Shown: positions 50,439 to 63,087, counted from the stretch's first letter. The stretch is 64,000 nucleotides of DNA from Tessaracoccus coleopterorum (GCF_011174705.1 NZ_JAANIJ010000001.1:2852001-2916000); one strand, 5' to 3'. A program made the numbers and translations. The notes: generated from the sequence alone by a model not told the origin.

Positions 50439-50841
50439 ATCGTCGCCGCGAACGGCGACTCGGAAAGGATAGCGTACCCGCCGCGAACGTGGAAAATCAG
50501 GGTGCCGAGGGCGCCTGACGGCGGGATCAGTATCCGGGAGCCGACCGTACGTTCGGGTCTGGCGCAGGGGAGTGGCCACTATTTTCCGCCGGACCGATCA
50601 GAATCGGCTACTGGCCCATTTTTCCAGACAACCCGACCCCAATCACCCCCAAACGGTGATCGAATACCGAACCGGAATGACGGAATCGTACAAACCGTTG
50701 AACGGCAGCGGAACTCCCACCCAACCCGGAGCAGTACAGGCCGTTGACGAGCAGAGACGCCGAATAAACCAAAATCAAAAAGAATGAAAATAGTAGGCCC
50801 CAGGGTCTTGAATCACGTTTGATTAGGGCTATGCTTGGGGG
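50439..50841. other. AT-rich intergenic region
   Basis: About 400 bp with no convincing gene. From about 50580 it is markedly richer in A/T than its surroundings and ends in the promoter of the HNH gene. Upstream sequence for tRNA-His lies at the left end of the region. Confidence 0.5.
50808..50835 (+). promoter_or_regulatory. Promoter of the HNH gene, probably leaderless
   Basis: TTGAAT (50808-50813), a 16-bp spacer and TATGCT (50830-50835) form good sigma-70-type boxes. The expected start point is at or next to the ATG at 50842 and no ribosome binding site is present, so a leaderless mRNA is predicted. Confidence 0.6.
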
Positions 50842-52289
50842 ATGGAGGACGTGGTGGTCGTCGAGCGGGTGATGGGCCTTTCAGCCCACGCCGCGGACAT
50901 CGCCGCGTGGGCCGATCACCTCCCCGACCGGGAATGCGCCGACGCTGCCGACTCGATCGCGCAGATGATGGACCAGCTCGCAGGCCTACGCCTCTCCCTC
51001 CTGCATCGCGCCAGCCTGAGTGCCCCACCTGCCGCGTTCAACGCGGTCACCCATGTCCATGAGACGAACAAGGTCACCCGCCGCGAGGCCCTGGCCCAGT
51101 GCAGACTCTCCGGGGAACTCGCGGATCGGTTCGCGTTGATCGGGCAGGCGTTGCGGGACGGGGTCATGTCGTTGACGCAGGTGCAGGCGGTCGTGCGGGT
51201 GCTGCGGCACTCCCCGCTCGGTGTCGACGACGTGACCCGGGCGCAGGAGTTGTTGATCGCGCATGCGGACAAGTTCGACCCCGTCGACCTGGCCGAGATG
51301 GCCCGCCGGGTCGCCGAACTGCTGGACCCGGAGGCCGCGGAGGAGCGGGAGGCCGAACGCCTCGACCGCGAGGATCGGATCGCCTCGCAGGAACGGTTCC
51401 TGACCGTGGAGCCCGATCATCACGGATCGATGCGGATCGCGGGGAAAGTCACCCCCGTGGTCGGAGCGACCCTGCTGACGCAACTGGATGCGTTGTTGCC
51501 CTCTGCCGCCTCCTACAAGGGTGGGCCGGTGCCGTCGAAAGCGGCGCGGAGGGCGGATGCGTTGGAACGGTTGCTGGGGTCGCTGCCGCCACCGGCGACC
51601 TCCCGGATGATGGCGGGGACCGGCCGCGGGTGATCGTCACCATGTCGTATGACACGTTGGTCGATGGGATCGGGCACGCGACCCTGACCGCGACCGGTGA
51701 ACAGGTCACCCCGGCCAATGTGCGGGCCCTGGCCTGTGATGCGGGGATCCTGCCTGCGGTGTTGGGGTCGGTGTCGCAGCCGTTGGATGTGGGGCGGGAG
51801 AGCCGCACAATCCCGAAGCCGATGCGGATGGCGTTGAACCTGCGCGACAAGGGGTGTGTGTTCCGCGGCTGTGACGTCGGCTACGCCGCCTGCGATGCGC
51901 ATCACACGGTTCCGTGGTGGGCAGGCGGTCCCACCGCGCTGACCAACCTTGCCCTGTTGTGTTCGTTCCATCACCGGGTGGTCGAACCGGATCCGAACAA
52001 GTCACCGGAATACAAGTGGCTGCTGGTCATCGATCCCGAGGACGGGCTCCCGGTCCTGTATCCACCGATCACGATCGACCCACAACGCCGACCACTGCGC
52101 CACAAACGACACGAAGTACCCGGCAAGGTCCTCCCATTGCTGGACTCCGAACCGATCGAACCGAAGGTGCGGGAACTCTCCCCGGTGTGGCGCCTCGAGA
52201 GACCCCGAGACACGAACCCGACGGTCAAGGGACGAGTCTGCCCCGACACGGACCCGGGAACCGAACCCCTGGCACCCCGACGGGTGTGA
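50842..52289 (+). CDS. DUF222/HNH endonuclease family protein (frameshifted)
   Basis: About 482 residues. The N-terminal DUF222 helical domain ([60 protein letters not shown]) is followed, after an indel near 51620, by [20 protein letters not shown]. The HNH nuclease is in [40 protein letters not shown] and HRVVEPDP, with two CxxC-like and His ligands. This is the actinobacterial 13E12-repeat group, often multicopy and of unknown biological role. The frame ends at 52289 in a low-complexity Pro/Arg tail. Confidence 0.88.
52261..52280 (+). repeat. 20-bp direct repeat, copy 1 (copy 2 at 52351-52370)
   Basis: CCGAACCCCTGGCACCCCGA here recurs as CCGAACCCGTGGCACCCCGA 90 bp downstream (one mismatch). 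The first copy lies in the end of the HNH gene. The duplication may mark a small tandem expansion of the 3' end. Confidence 0.55.
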
Positions 52290-52388
52290 CGATGCCGGCG
52301 TCGAGGCCGGTGGCGCTGTGAGTCGGTCGGTGCCGGCTCCACGGTGGGAGCCGAACCCGTGGCACCCCGAGGAAGCCAGGCTCGGGTC

Positions 52389-53033
52389 TCAGCCCTCCTG
52401 AGCGGTGGGGTCCTGCTCCTCGGTGCCGTTGCCGCCCGTGAGCGACCCGCCGTGCCGCGCCGCGATCGCGCGGAGGTCGGCCTTCGACGGCCCGGGGGTG
52501 CCACGAACATCGCCTCGCGGTAGTAGCGCAGTTCCTCGATCGACTCCTGGATGTCGGCGAGCGCCCGGTGGTTACCGACCTTCGCGGGGGCGTGGTAGTG
52601 GATCTTCGGGAACCAGCGGCGGCCAGCTCCTTCAGCGACGAGACGTCGACGTTGCGGTAATGGACCCACGACTCGAGCTCCGGCATGTCCCGTGCCAGGA
52701 ACGCCCGGTCGGTGCCGATCGTGTTGCCGGCCAGAGGGCCTTCCGCTCCACCGGGACGTACTCCTTGATGTAGTCGAGAGCCGCCCTGGTGGCCTCCTCC
52801 ATGGAGACCCCGCCGGCCAGCTCCTCGAGGAGCCCCGACCTGGTGTGCATCTCACGGACGAAGTCGCCCATGTTGGCCAACTGCTCGTCGGTCGGCTTGA
52901 TGAGGATGTCGACGCCGTCCCCCAGGACGTTCAGGTCACCGTCGGTGACGAGCACCGCCACCTCGACAAGGGCGTCGTTGACCAGGTCCAGCCCGGTCAT
53001 CTCGCAGTCGATCCACACCAGATTTTCGCTCAT
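52389..53033 (-). CDS. orn: Oligoribonuclease (frameshifted)
   Basis: Orn degrades 2-5 nt RNA oligomers and pGpG to mononucleotides. The DEDDh motifs are visible: Exo I in [20 protein letters not shown], Exo II in [20 protein letters not shown] (after an indel) and Exo III in [21 protein letters not shown] central segment reads [19 protein letters not shown]. The end is [20 protein letters not shown], with TGA at 52389, about 214 residues. The ATG is 53033. Three indels (near 52735, 52625 and 52500) break this normally invariant gene. It lies back to back with tRNA-Arg. Confidence 0.93.
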
Positions 53034-53076
53034 GGCCACCAACTTAGGCGTCGGGATGGCTTCTCTGCCACCGGGC

Positions 53077-53082
53077 TAGAAT
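53077..53082 (+). promoter_or_regulatory. -10 box of the tRNA-Arg gene
   Basis: TAGAAT ends 12 bp before the tRNA 5' end, suitable for a short precursor leader. The -35 region is not clear. Confidence 0.5.
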
Positions 53083-53094
53083 GTTCCCGGCCCG

Positions 53095-53166
53095 GCCCCG
53101 TGGCGCAATGGATAGCGCAACGGCCTTCTAATCCGTCGGTTGCAGGTTCGAGTCCTGCCGGGGGCG
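53095..53166 (+). tRNA. tRNA-Arg (anticodon TCT)
   Basis: The D-arm, anticodon arm (CGGCCTTCTAATCCG, TCT at 34-36) and T-arm (GCAGGTTCGAGTCCTGC) are perfect. The acceptor 3' strand CGGGGGC needs GCCCCCG, but the sequence has only four C (GGCCCCG with a G-G clash), so one C appears to be missing from a homopolymer. CCA is not encoded. Confidence 0.9.
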
Positions 53167-53642
53167 CCGAATGGACACCCATGCGCGTCGTCCGCTCCCG
53201 CGGCAAGGCGTGCCTACAGGCGACTTCGCTCACCCTCGCTGCGCGATATCCGGGGAGTGAGCGGGTTGTGTGCGCGTTTGACGGAGGAGGGGTTGCCGGG
53301 ATCGTTGACCTTTCTGCGTGGGGTCCACGGTGGTCTCGCTCGAGAAAAATTGCCTCAAATGCAGTCTGACAAGGGGTTAAAGGGCTTCTTCCTGGGAGGT
53401 GCTCGCCAAGGGCTTGTGCGCCGTTGCAGGACCCCTGTCTGGAGCCGGTGCCGATTCTGGTCTATGCCGCACTCACGACGACTGATAGCGATTACAGTTC
53501 GCAGCGGGTCCCGTGTGAGCGTCACCGTGCGAGGCCCCCGATGTTTCAGGCGTGCAGCAGAGTTGCCCGGAGGCTGGAACGACAATAATTGGTTTCGATG
53601 CAGACTCCGTGCCTGCAGGGGCCACCGCCTGAAAGGACAAGG
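53167..53642. other. Intergenic region upstream of the LacI regulator
   Basis: No gene with coding character is seen in about 475 bp. It separates tRNA-Arg from the LacI-type gene and should contain the latter's promoter. I found no clear symmetrical LacI-type operator. Confidence 0.45.
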
Positions 53643-54679
53643 ATGCCAAGCCAGACCGGCCACTCGGATCGGCTCAAGCCGATGGACCGCCGTCCCACGA
53701 TCGATGACGTGGCGCGGGCGGCAGGGGTATCCCGAGGCACCGTGTCCCGGGTCCTCAACGGAGGGCACTGGGTCAGCCCGGACTCCCTGGCCGCGGTCAA
53801 TGCCGCCATCCGCAAGACGGGCTACCGGATCAACCCACACGCGAGGAGCCTCGCCACGGCGCGGGCCGGATCGGTCGCGTTCCTCCTGACCGAGTCGCAG
53901 AACCGTCTCTTCGAGGATCCCAACTTCGCGGTGCTGATGCGGGGAGCCGCCAGTGGCCTGGCCGAGCACGACATCTCGCTCGTCATGCTGCTCGCGGGCA
54001 CCGAGGCCGAGCAGCGGCGGGCCATCAACTTCATCACCGCGGGCCACGTCGACGGCGCGCTGCTGATCTCCTCACACGCCAGCCACCAGCACCTGCTGGG
54101 CGAACTCGTCTCCGCCCGGGTCCCCGTGGCGTCGATCGGCGTTCCCCTCGGCTTCGAGCGCACCATCGGGCATGTGTCCGCGCAGGACAGTGTCGGCGCC
54201 GCCGACGCGGTCGCCTACCTGCAGCGGATCGGGCGCTCCCGGATCGCCACCATCGCCGGCTCCCAGGACACCGGCGGGGCATGGCCCGCCTCCGCGGGTA
54301 CAAGGAGCAGGTGGGGTCGGTCGATCCGTCGCTCATCGAGGAGGGCGACTTCACGTGGGACTCCGGTGCCGAGGCGACCCGCCGGCTCCTCGAGCGCGCC
54401 CCCGACATCGACGCCATCTTCGCGGCCAACGACCTGATGGCCGCCGGTGCCATTGCCGTGCTGAACGAGCAGGGCAGGCGGGTTCCCGAGGATGTCGCCG
54501 TCGTCGGCTTCGACGACTCCAGCGTGGCCCTCGCGACCACCCCGCAACTCACGACCCTGCGCCAGCCGTTCGACCGGGTCAGCCGTGAGGTCGTCCGCCT
54601 CCTGCTCGAGGTGATCGACGGCCTGGCACCTGCGGCGATGTCGCTCCCGCTCGAACTCGTGGTCCGCGGCAGCGCGTAA
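53643..54679 (+). CDS. LacI-family transcriptional regulator (frameshifted)
   Basis: The HTH and hinge read TIDDVARAAGVSRGTVSRVL and NAAIRKTGYRINPHARSLAT. The periplasmic-binding-protein-like sensor includes VAFLLTESQNRLFEDPNFAV, AGHVDGALLISSHASHQHLL and RIGRSRIATIAGSQDTGG. After an indel near 54285 it continues GYKEQVGSVDPSLIEEGDFT and DIDAIFAANDLMAAGAIAVL, ending RQPFDRVSREVVRLLLEV. About 345 residues. The start is ATG 53643 (GAAAGGAC upstream) or ATG 53682. No sugar-uptake or catabolic genes are nearby, so its regulon lies elsewhere. Confidence 0.9.
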
Positions 54680-54692
54680 GACCTGAGACGGG

Positions 54693-55287
54693 TCAGCCCT
54701 CCAAGTCCCAGTTCGCGAGCTCGGTCCAGTCGAAGGTGCCCACCTCGGGGCGCACCGTGACGGACACGAGGTGAACCCGCGACACGGGGACGGTGCCGAT
54801 TGGTCCCGATCCGGCGAGTCGGGCCTCCACACCGGCATCGTCGACGGCGCCCGTCGCGTAGGCGAGCGTCACGTGCGGTGCGTGTGGCGCGGGGGGCAAC
54901 GGCCGGTCGTCGAACCCGGCAGCCGCCCCGCGCACTGCCGCCACCAGGGCATCCCATCCGGTCGACGGCGCGCCGGTGCAGGTTACGGAGGTGGGTTCGA
55001 GCCGGGCATCCCCGACCTGCAACTCGAAGGCGGGCACCCGCTCGAGTGCTGCGCCGATCCGGTCGCACAGGCGGGTCAGCTCGGCCTGCCCGAGGTCGTC
55101 GAACTGGGGGAGCCTCGCGACGGTGAGGTGCAGCCATGCGCGCGGCTGCCGCGGGAGCGACCCGAGCCCCTCCAGCCGGAGCGACACCTCCTCCAACCGG
55201 TCGGCGACGTCGTCGTCGGGCAACGCGTAGACGTGGAGGGCGCCGTCATTGTGGGCCAGGGGTCATCGCGTCGAAGAAGCTCTGCAT
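54693..55287 (-). CDS. 2'-5' RNA ligase / 2H phosphoesterase-family protein
   Basis: The two HxT catalytic motifs are in RAWLHLTVARLPQFDDLG and PHAPHVTLAYATGAVDDAG, with sensible spacing for the 2H fold, and the C-terminus reads SVTVRPEVGTFDWTELANWD. The intact part starts at 55223. After one indel near 55240 the N-terminus extends to MQSFFDAMTPGP at ATG 55287, followed by GALHVYALPDDDVADRLEEV, the family's first strand. About 198 residues. Cellular substrates of bacterial members (ThpR-like) are not settled. Confidence 0.8.
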
Positions 55288-55343
55288 GGATGCCACCGTA
55301 TCGGCGGGGTGGCGTCCGCGTGGCCCGCTACGCTGGGCCCATC

Positions 55344-56904
55344 ATGACTGACGCCGGGATCTCCAACCGCCTGCGGGTGCTGCACGGGCTGCCCAGGGTG
55401 GCGACGCAGAGCTCAGACCCGCGGCAGTGGTACGCCGACGCGAAGGTGTGGGGGAGCCTCGCCGCCATCGCCGCGATGGTTGTCGCGGCCCTCCTCCTGG
55501 GGCAGTGGCGGCACTATGTGCTGACGCACCCGGCGGCCTGGATCTCGATCGTCGTCGCCGGCCTGGGGCTCGGCCTCTTCCTCAACTTCACCCGCCCCGG
55601 CCGCTGGACGCGTGGCCAGCCGATCTTCTGGCTCACCTTCATCCTGCTCCCGCTGTACTTCGCCGGGCTCTACAACGAGTACTGGCTCCTCCACCCGGAT
55701 CAGGTGTTCGAGGACGGCTCGAAGTCACTGGGCATCACCAACGAGGCGATACTGATCGGGGCGAAGTTCGCGCTGCCGACGGCGGCCGTGTACGTGACGC
55801 TGTTCATCTGGCTCGACCGCTTCCGTCCGTCGCAGCCGCTGGTGTGGCTTCTGACCTTCGGCTGGGGCGCCGCTGCGTCGACGTGGTTCTCGATCCACGT
55901 CAACACCTGGATGGGGCAGGCCATGGCGACCCGCGAGGCCAACGCCGACTCCGGGGCCCGCTCGGCGGTCTTCTCCGCGCCGTTCGTGGAGGAGTTCGCG
56001 AAGGCGACCGTGCTGGTGCTGCTGGTGATCCTGTGGCGCAACAGGATCGTGTCGCGACTCTCGATCGTCGCCCTCGCCGGGCTGTCCGCCGTCGGCTTCG
56101 CGTTTGTGGAGAATATCCTCTACTACTCGCGGGTCTGGATGCAGGCCACCAACGACATCTCGATCGCCAACCCCACCGAGACCCTCGTCCAACTCGTTCT
56201 GCTCCGCGGCGTCTACACCTCCTTCGGGCACCCCCTCTTCACCATCATGACGGGGGCCGGGCTCGCGATCGGGCTGGGCGCCAGGAGCAAGCTCGTGCGG
56301 GTGATGGCCCCATCGGCGGCTTCATGCTGGCCTGCTTCGGGCACATGCTCTTCAACGGGTTGTCCTCCACCAATCCCATCGAGGCGCTGATGGTGCCGTG
56401 GTACCTCGCCCTCGCGCTCGTCGGCGTCATCACCATCTCGCTGATCGTCAGCGTCGTCGGCAACGGGCAGGTGATCCGGGCCCGCCTCACCGACTATCAG
56501 CGCGCCGGCTGGCTCACCCCGCGCGAGGTCGAACTGTTCGGAGGCCCGCTGCGCCGCACGAAGCTGCTGGCGATGTCGGTGCTCCGCGGCCCGAAGACGT
56601 GGTGGTACACCACCAGACTCGTGCGCCGCTACACCGAGCTCGCCTACCTGCGCGACAAGATGGTGCGCGGCACCGTCGGCGCGCCGGGCGACGACCGCGC
56701 ACACGAGATCCTGCACGAGATCGAACATCTGGGAACCCGCGCCCTGAACGACTACGCGGGCCTGCCGATCATCCCGAAGAGGAAGAAGGGACACGTGGAA
56801 CCGCCGACACCACAGGACGACCCTGGCAGCCGCACCCCAGCTACCCGCCGCCCACGGTGCCCGGCCCCGCCGGCGTGGGCGGCAACTGGCCGGCGCCGCG
56901 GTGA
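55344..56904 (+). CDS. PrsW-family intramembrane metalloprotease (frameshifted)
   Basis: About 520 residues with eight or more membrane helices. PrsW motifs appear in order: SAPFVEEFAKATVLVLL (EExxK), GFAFVENILYYSRVWMQ, YTSFGHPLFTIMTGAGLAIG and, after an indel near 56310, GFMLACFGHMLFNGL, which supply the Glu and His residues of the site. A cytoplasmic tail includes LTPREVELFGGPLRRTKLLA and ends in a Pro-rich stretch at TGA 56904 (second indel near 56820). The stop overlaps the GTPase GTG. PrsW cleaves membrane substrates such as anti-sigma factors; the target here is unknown. Confidence 0.88.
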
Positions 56905-58625
56905 CCGGCGCCCAGCAGCTCGCCGAGGCCTTCCGAAACCTCGACGCCACGATCCCCACTGCGCAGTTCCCGCTTCCCCTGGAGGGTGCGGAGTCGCTCC
57001 GCTCGCTCGCGGGCTCCATCGGCAACCAGGTGCGCGACTACCTGCTTCCCCGGGCCACCCGACTCGACGCCCCCTGCTCGCCGTGGTCGGCGGGTCGACG
57101 GGCGCCGGCAAGTCGACGCTGGTCAACTCGCTGCTGCGGGCCGAGGTCACCAGGCCCGGCGTCCTGCGCCCGACCACCAAGTCGCCCGTGCTGGTGTGCC
57201 ACCCCGACGACGAGGCGTGGTTCCGCTCCGAGCACGTGCTGCCCGACCTGGTGCGCACCGACACCCAGCTCCACGACTCCCGCGCGCTGCACATTGTGGC
57301 GTTCCCCGACCTGCCACCCGGCCTCGCCCTTCTCGACGCGCCGGACATCGACTCCGTCGACGACGCGAACCGGTCACTTGCCGGGCAGTTGCTGCTGGCC
57401 GCCGACCTCTGGCTCTTCGTCACCTCCGCCGCCCGCTACGCCGACGCCGTCCCGTGGGCGTACCTGGCGTCGGCGGCCGAGCGGAACATCGTCGTGTCCG
57501 TCGTCGTGAACCGCTGCCCACCGGGCGCCCTCACCGACGTCGCGGGCACCTCGCCCAGATGCTCGCCGAGCGCGGGCTCGGGGCCGCGAAGCTGTTCGCC
57601 GTACCCGAACGGGCCCTCGCCGGCGACGGTTTCCTCCCGATGGGAGACGTCAGCGGGATCAAGCAGTGGCTCGGCGGCCTCGCCGCGGCCACCGAGGCCC
57701 GGGCCCAGGTGGCCGTCCAGACCCTGGCCGGGTCGGTCAGGTCGCTCGACCCCCAACTCTCCGAACTGATTGACGGCGTCGCCCGCCAGGGCGAGGCCCT
57801 CGCCGAGTTGCGCGTCTCCGCGGAGGCCGCCTACCGCGACGCCGCCGGAGAGGTGGCCCGTGCCGCGAGCGACGGAACCATGCTGCGCGGCGAGATCCTC
57901 AGCCGATGGCAGGACCTCGTGGGTACCGGCGAGTTCATGCGCGGAATTGAGGAGAAGATCGGCGCGATCCGCGACCGGATCACCGGCTGGTTCCGCGGCG
58001 AGCCGAAGGTCGAGGCCGTCCAGGTTGCCATCTCCGACTCGCTGTCCGCGGTCCTCGTCGAGGCCGGGGAACTGGCTGCCGAGACCACGGCCGGTGCGTG
58101 GTCGCGCACCCGCTGGGGCCGGGAGATCATCGCCGCCGAGCCGTCGCTTGCCCGCGCCTCCGACGGCTTCCACGAGGCCGCCGCCGAGGCGATCCGCGCC
58201 TGGCAGTCCGACATTCTGCGCCTCGTCGAGGAGGAGGGCAGGGCAAGCGGATGAAGGCGCGGTTCCTGGCCATCGGCACCAACCTGGCGGGCGCGGCCCT
58301 CATCATCGTCGTGTTCTCCCTGACCGGAGGGCTCACCACCGCCGAGGTCGGCATCGCGGGCGGCACCTCGCTGCTCGCCCAGCGACTCCTCGAGGCCGTG
58401 TTCGGCGAGGACGAGGTACGGCGCCTGGCCGCGGAGGCCCAGCGGCTGCTGCGGGACCGGGTCGACGCCGTGCTCGCGACCGAACTCGCGCGCCACGAGG
58501 CCGTCCTGGCGCAGCTCGCGGTCAGCCCTGACGCGGCCGACCGGCTCTCCTCGGCAGCCGACCGGCTGCGCACCGCGGCGAAGGCCGCGTTCGACGATCT
58601 CACCGCACCGGAGCTCACCCGATGA
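56901..58625 (+). CDS. Membrane-associated dynamin-like GTPase, first of a pair (frameshifted)
   Basis: GTG 56901 starts TGAQQLAEAFRNLDATI. The P-loop is AVVGGSTGAGKSTLVNSLLR, G3 is in ALLDAPDIDSVDDANRSL, and the G4 region is IVVSVVVNRCPPGALTDV. A helical stalk follows (EARAQVAVQTLAGSVRSLDP, GEFMRGIEEKIGAIRDRITG). An indel near 58245 then gives a membrane segment (NLAGAALIIVVFSLTGGL) and a terminal coiled coil (EDEVRRLAAEAQRLLRDRVD). About 575 residues. The layout resembles bacterial dynamin-like proteins that work in pairs. It overlaps PrsW upstream and its partner downstream (ATGA at 58622). Confidence 0.82.
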
Positions 58626-60222
58626 CCACGACAGTCGACAAGCTCGACACCCTCTCCGAGGTCGTCGACCTGGTGCAGGGCCGGGTGCCCTCCGAGGTCG
58701 AGGGCGAGGCCCGCCGCGTGCTCGCGCACGCCACCCGTCGCCTCGCGGCCGGGCCGCAGACCACCGTCGCCCTCGCCGGAGCGACCGGATCGGGCAAGTC
58801 GAGCCTGTTCAACGCCATCTCGGGCACCCTGCTCGCCGAGCAGGGCGCGCGCCGCCCGACGACATCGCGGACGCTTGCGCTGAGCTTCACCGCGAGCAAC
58901 CCCGCGCTGCTCGACCTGCTGGCGGTCGAGCGCCGCCACGAGGCGCAGCCGCCGACCCCGACTTCGCCGACCTGGTGCTCCTCGACCTCCCCGACCACGA
59001 CTCGACGGCGGGTGCGCACCGCGCGGAGGTCGACCGGATGGTCGGGTTGGTGGACCAGTTCATCTGGGTGCTCGACCCGCAGAAGTACGCCGACGCGGCC
59101 ATCCACAAGCGCTACCTCCGCCCGTTGGCCAGGCACCGCGACGTCATCACCGTCGTGCTGAACCAGGCCGACCTGCTCTCGCCGCGACAGCTCGACCAGT
59201 GCCTCCAACACATCCGCACGCTGCTCGACGCGGACGGACTGACCGGCGTCCCCTGCTTGCCACCAGTGCGGTCACCGGGCTGGGGATCGAGGAGATGCGC
59301 CGCCGGCTCGGCGCCCTCGCCACAGGGAAGCGCGCCGCGGCCCGGCGCCTCGCCGCCGACGTCGAGGTCTCCGCGGCCGAGCTCGACAACGCCGTCGGCA
59401 GGGTGCCGCCGGCAAGGTGGCCTCCCGCACGATCGGGGCGCTGAATGCGCAGCTCGCCGAGGCCGCCGGCGTGCCGACGGTGGTCGACGCCGTCCGCAGC
59501 TCGGTGAAGCACCGCGGTCAGTTGGCCACCGGGTGGCCGCTCGTGAAGTGGCTCGGAAGGCTCCGCCCCGACCCCCTGAAACGACTCCGACTCGGATCGG
59601 GTGAAGCCAAGGACGAACCGGGCCAGACCCCGCGCTCAACCGCAGCTCGCTTCCGGCGAGGTCGTCGGCCGCGGGCGCGCATCTCTCCACCGGGCTCAGG
59701 GCCTTCTCACACGAGCTGGGCGAGTCGATGCCCCGGCATGGCAGGAATCGATCCGGGCCGTGGTGCATGCCTCGGAACCCACTCTCCCGACGAGCTCGAC
59801 CGCGCCCTTGTCGGCACCGACCTGAAAGTGGCGCGGCCGCCGATCTGGTGGGGGCGATCCGGGCGCTGCAGTGGCTGCTGATCGCCGCCGTCGTGGTGGG
59901 CGTCGGATGGCTCACCGTCAACATGGTGCTCGGCTACTTCGGGCTGCCGCCGCTCGGCACGGTGCCGATCGGCACCGAGGACGGGTTGCGGGTTCCGCTC
60001 CCGACCGTACTCACGCTCGGTGGGCTGCTCGCGGGCGTCATCCTGAGCGCCGTCTCGCAACTGATCATCGCGGCGACCGCGCGCAGCGCCGCCCGCCGGG
60101 CGCGTCGCTCCCTGGAGGCCGCCGTCGCCGAGGTGGCCAGGCGCCGCGTGGTCGAACCCGCCGAGGCAGAGGTGGCGCGGTACGCCTCGGCGCGCAGGGC
60201 GCTCGACCGCATCGTCGACTGA
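58622..60222 (+). CDS. Membrane-associated GTPase, second of a pair (frameshifted)
   Basis: The P-loop is TTVALAGATGSGKSSLFNAI, G3 is in LVLLDLPDHDSTAGAHRAEV, G4 is VITVVLNQADLLSPRQLDQC and a G5-like sequence is LATSAVTGLGIEEMRRRL. A helical region follows (RTIGALNAQLAEAAGVPTVV), then two membrane helices, LQWLLIAAVVVGVGWLTVNM and VLTLGGLLAGVILSAVSQLI, and a basic tail. About 534 residues. Indels lie near 58955, 59255, 59405, 59640 and 59830. With the preceding gene it forms a two-GTPase membrane system coupled to PrsW. Confidence 0.82.
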
Positions 60223-60289
60223 CGCTTTCGGGAGTCGGCGGCCAAGCTGGCATACTGGCCTGCGGTCAAACCGAAGGGATCTGCTCACA

Positions 60290-61963
<1,674 letters not shown>

Positions 61964-61977
61964 CCACGGCCGTGCCT

Positions 61978-62006
61978 AGGCCCTCACCCGCTCCGGGTGG
62001 GGGCCT
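61978..62006 (+). terminator. Hairpin after ettA
   Basis: AGGCCCTCACCC pairs with GGGTGGGGGCCT around a GCTCC loop, 14 bp after the ettA stop. No T-run follows, but the very stable GC stem would suit termination in this genome. Confidence 0.6.
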
Positions 62007-62040
62007 CCGCCATGCCCGGCCGGACGCTAGGCTCTGGCCC

Positions 62041-62541
62041 ATGCCGGAACTTCCCCAGGTGCCTCGTGACCGTCTGGGTGAGGTGGCCTACCGCGCGCTC
62101 TGGTGGGCCATCGTGGTCCTGCCCGGGAGCGTCTTCCTGCTGCGGGCCGCGACGACCGAGCCTGCGGGCATCTTCTTCCTCTACACCGTGATCGCGTTCC
62201 CGGCCACCGTGGCCCTGCAGGTGATCGCCGGCCTGCTCGCCTGGTCATACCGGAGGCAGCAGTGGCGCCACTTCCTCGGCCGCCGCTCTGCCACGCTCTC
62301 GTTCATCTACTACGGACTCTGGCTGCTGCTCGCGCTGACCCTGCCCGAGTCGGCGCCCGGGCGTGACCTGCCTTCACTGGTCGGCCGCATCTTCGGGTCG
62401 GGGTTCGCGGAGGTGCTGAGCGGGCTGATCATCGTCGCCCTGCCCCTGACCTATGTCGCGCTGCTGGCGCTGATCGTGGTCGAGGGACGGCGGGCTGTCA
62501 GCGCCTGGGCGAGCGCCCAGCCTCCCACCCGCTCCGGGTAG
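62041..62541 (+). CDS. Four-helix membrane hypothetical protein
   Basis: This intact protein of about 166 residues starts at ATG 62041 (MPELPQVPRDRLGEVAYRAL). It has four hydrophobic segments, around ALWWAIVVLPGSVFLLRA, FFLYTVIAFPATVALQVIAG, LSFIYYGLWLLLALTL and LSGLIIVALPLTYVALLALI. I do not recognise a family. It follows ettA and its hairpin by about 35 bp and converges on the rhodanese gene. Confidence 0.75.
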   Translation: MPELPQVPRDRLGEVAYRALWWAIVVLPGSVFLLRAATTEPAGIFFLYTVIAFPATVALQVIAGLLAWSYRRQQWRHFLGRRSATLSFIYYGLWLLLALTLPESAPGRDLPSLVGRIFGSGFAEVLSGLIIVALPLTYVALLALIVVEGRRAVSAWASAQPPTRSG

Positions 62542-62564
62542 ACGCCGGCACCGGGTGCGCTGTC

Positions 62565-62985
62565 CCTAGCGCTTGTCGAGGGATACGGCTCGATGGGATG
62601 CCCGGCCGAGCGCCATGCGGCGAAGCCCCGGCGATGTGTGTGACGTCATCCCTGCCCATCTCCCTCAGGGTCGCCACCGCCAGCGCGGAACGCCACGCGG
62701 AGGCGCAGTAGAGGACGAGGCGACGGCCGTCGTCGAGCACGGGACGGTGGTAGGGGCTCGCGGGGTCGATCCAGAACTCGAGCATGCCGCGGGGTGCCCG
62801 GTAGGCGCCCGGGATGATCCCCTCCCGCTCCCATTCCTGCGGCTCGCGGATGTCGACGAAGAGGGTGGAGTCGTCGCCGAGCAGGCCGCATGCCTCGTCG
62901 AGCGGCAGCGGGGCGTCGAGTCGATCGACCTGGCCACCAACGCGGCCGCCGACACGCCCAGCGGGCTGCCCGGGATGCGTGACAT
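62565..62985 (-). CDS. Rhodanese-domain protein (frameshifted)
   Basis: ATG 62985 sits behind AGGAGG and reads MSRIPGSPLGVSAAALV. Two indels then restore LPLDEACGLLGDDSTLFVDI, REPQEWEREGIIPGAYRAPR and the intact part MLEFWIDPASPYHRPVLDDG, followed by the active-site loop RLVLYCASAWRSALAVATL with catalytic Cys, and HIAGGFAAWRSAGHPIEP. About 140 residues. Single-domain rhodaneses transfer sulfane sulfur; the acceptor is unknown. The stop is placed at 62567-62565 by assuming one more indel. Confidence 0.8.
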
Positions 62986-63087
62986 GGTGGCCTCCTGCGT
63001 TGGGGGTGACGCTCCTGAGCGTACGCCTGGGCCCACCGGTGGCGTGGGAACCGTCGTGGAGAGGCGGGATGAACGTGGACGACGGAA

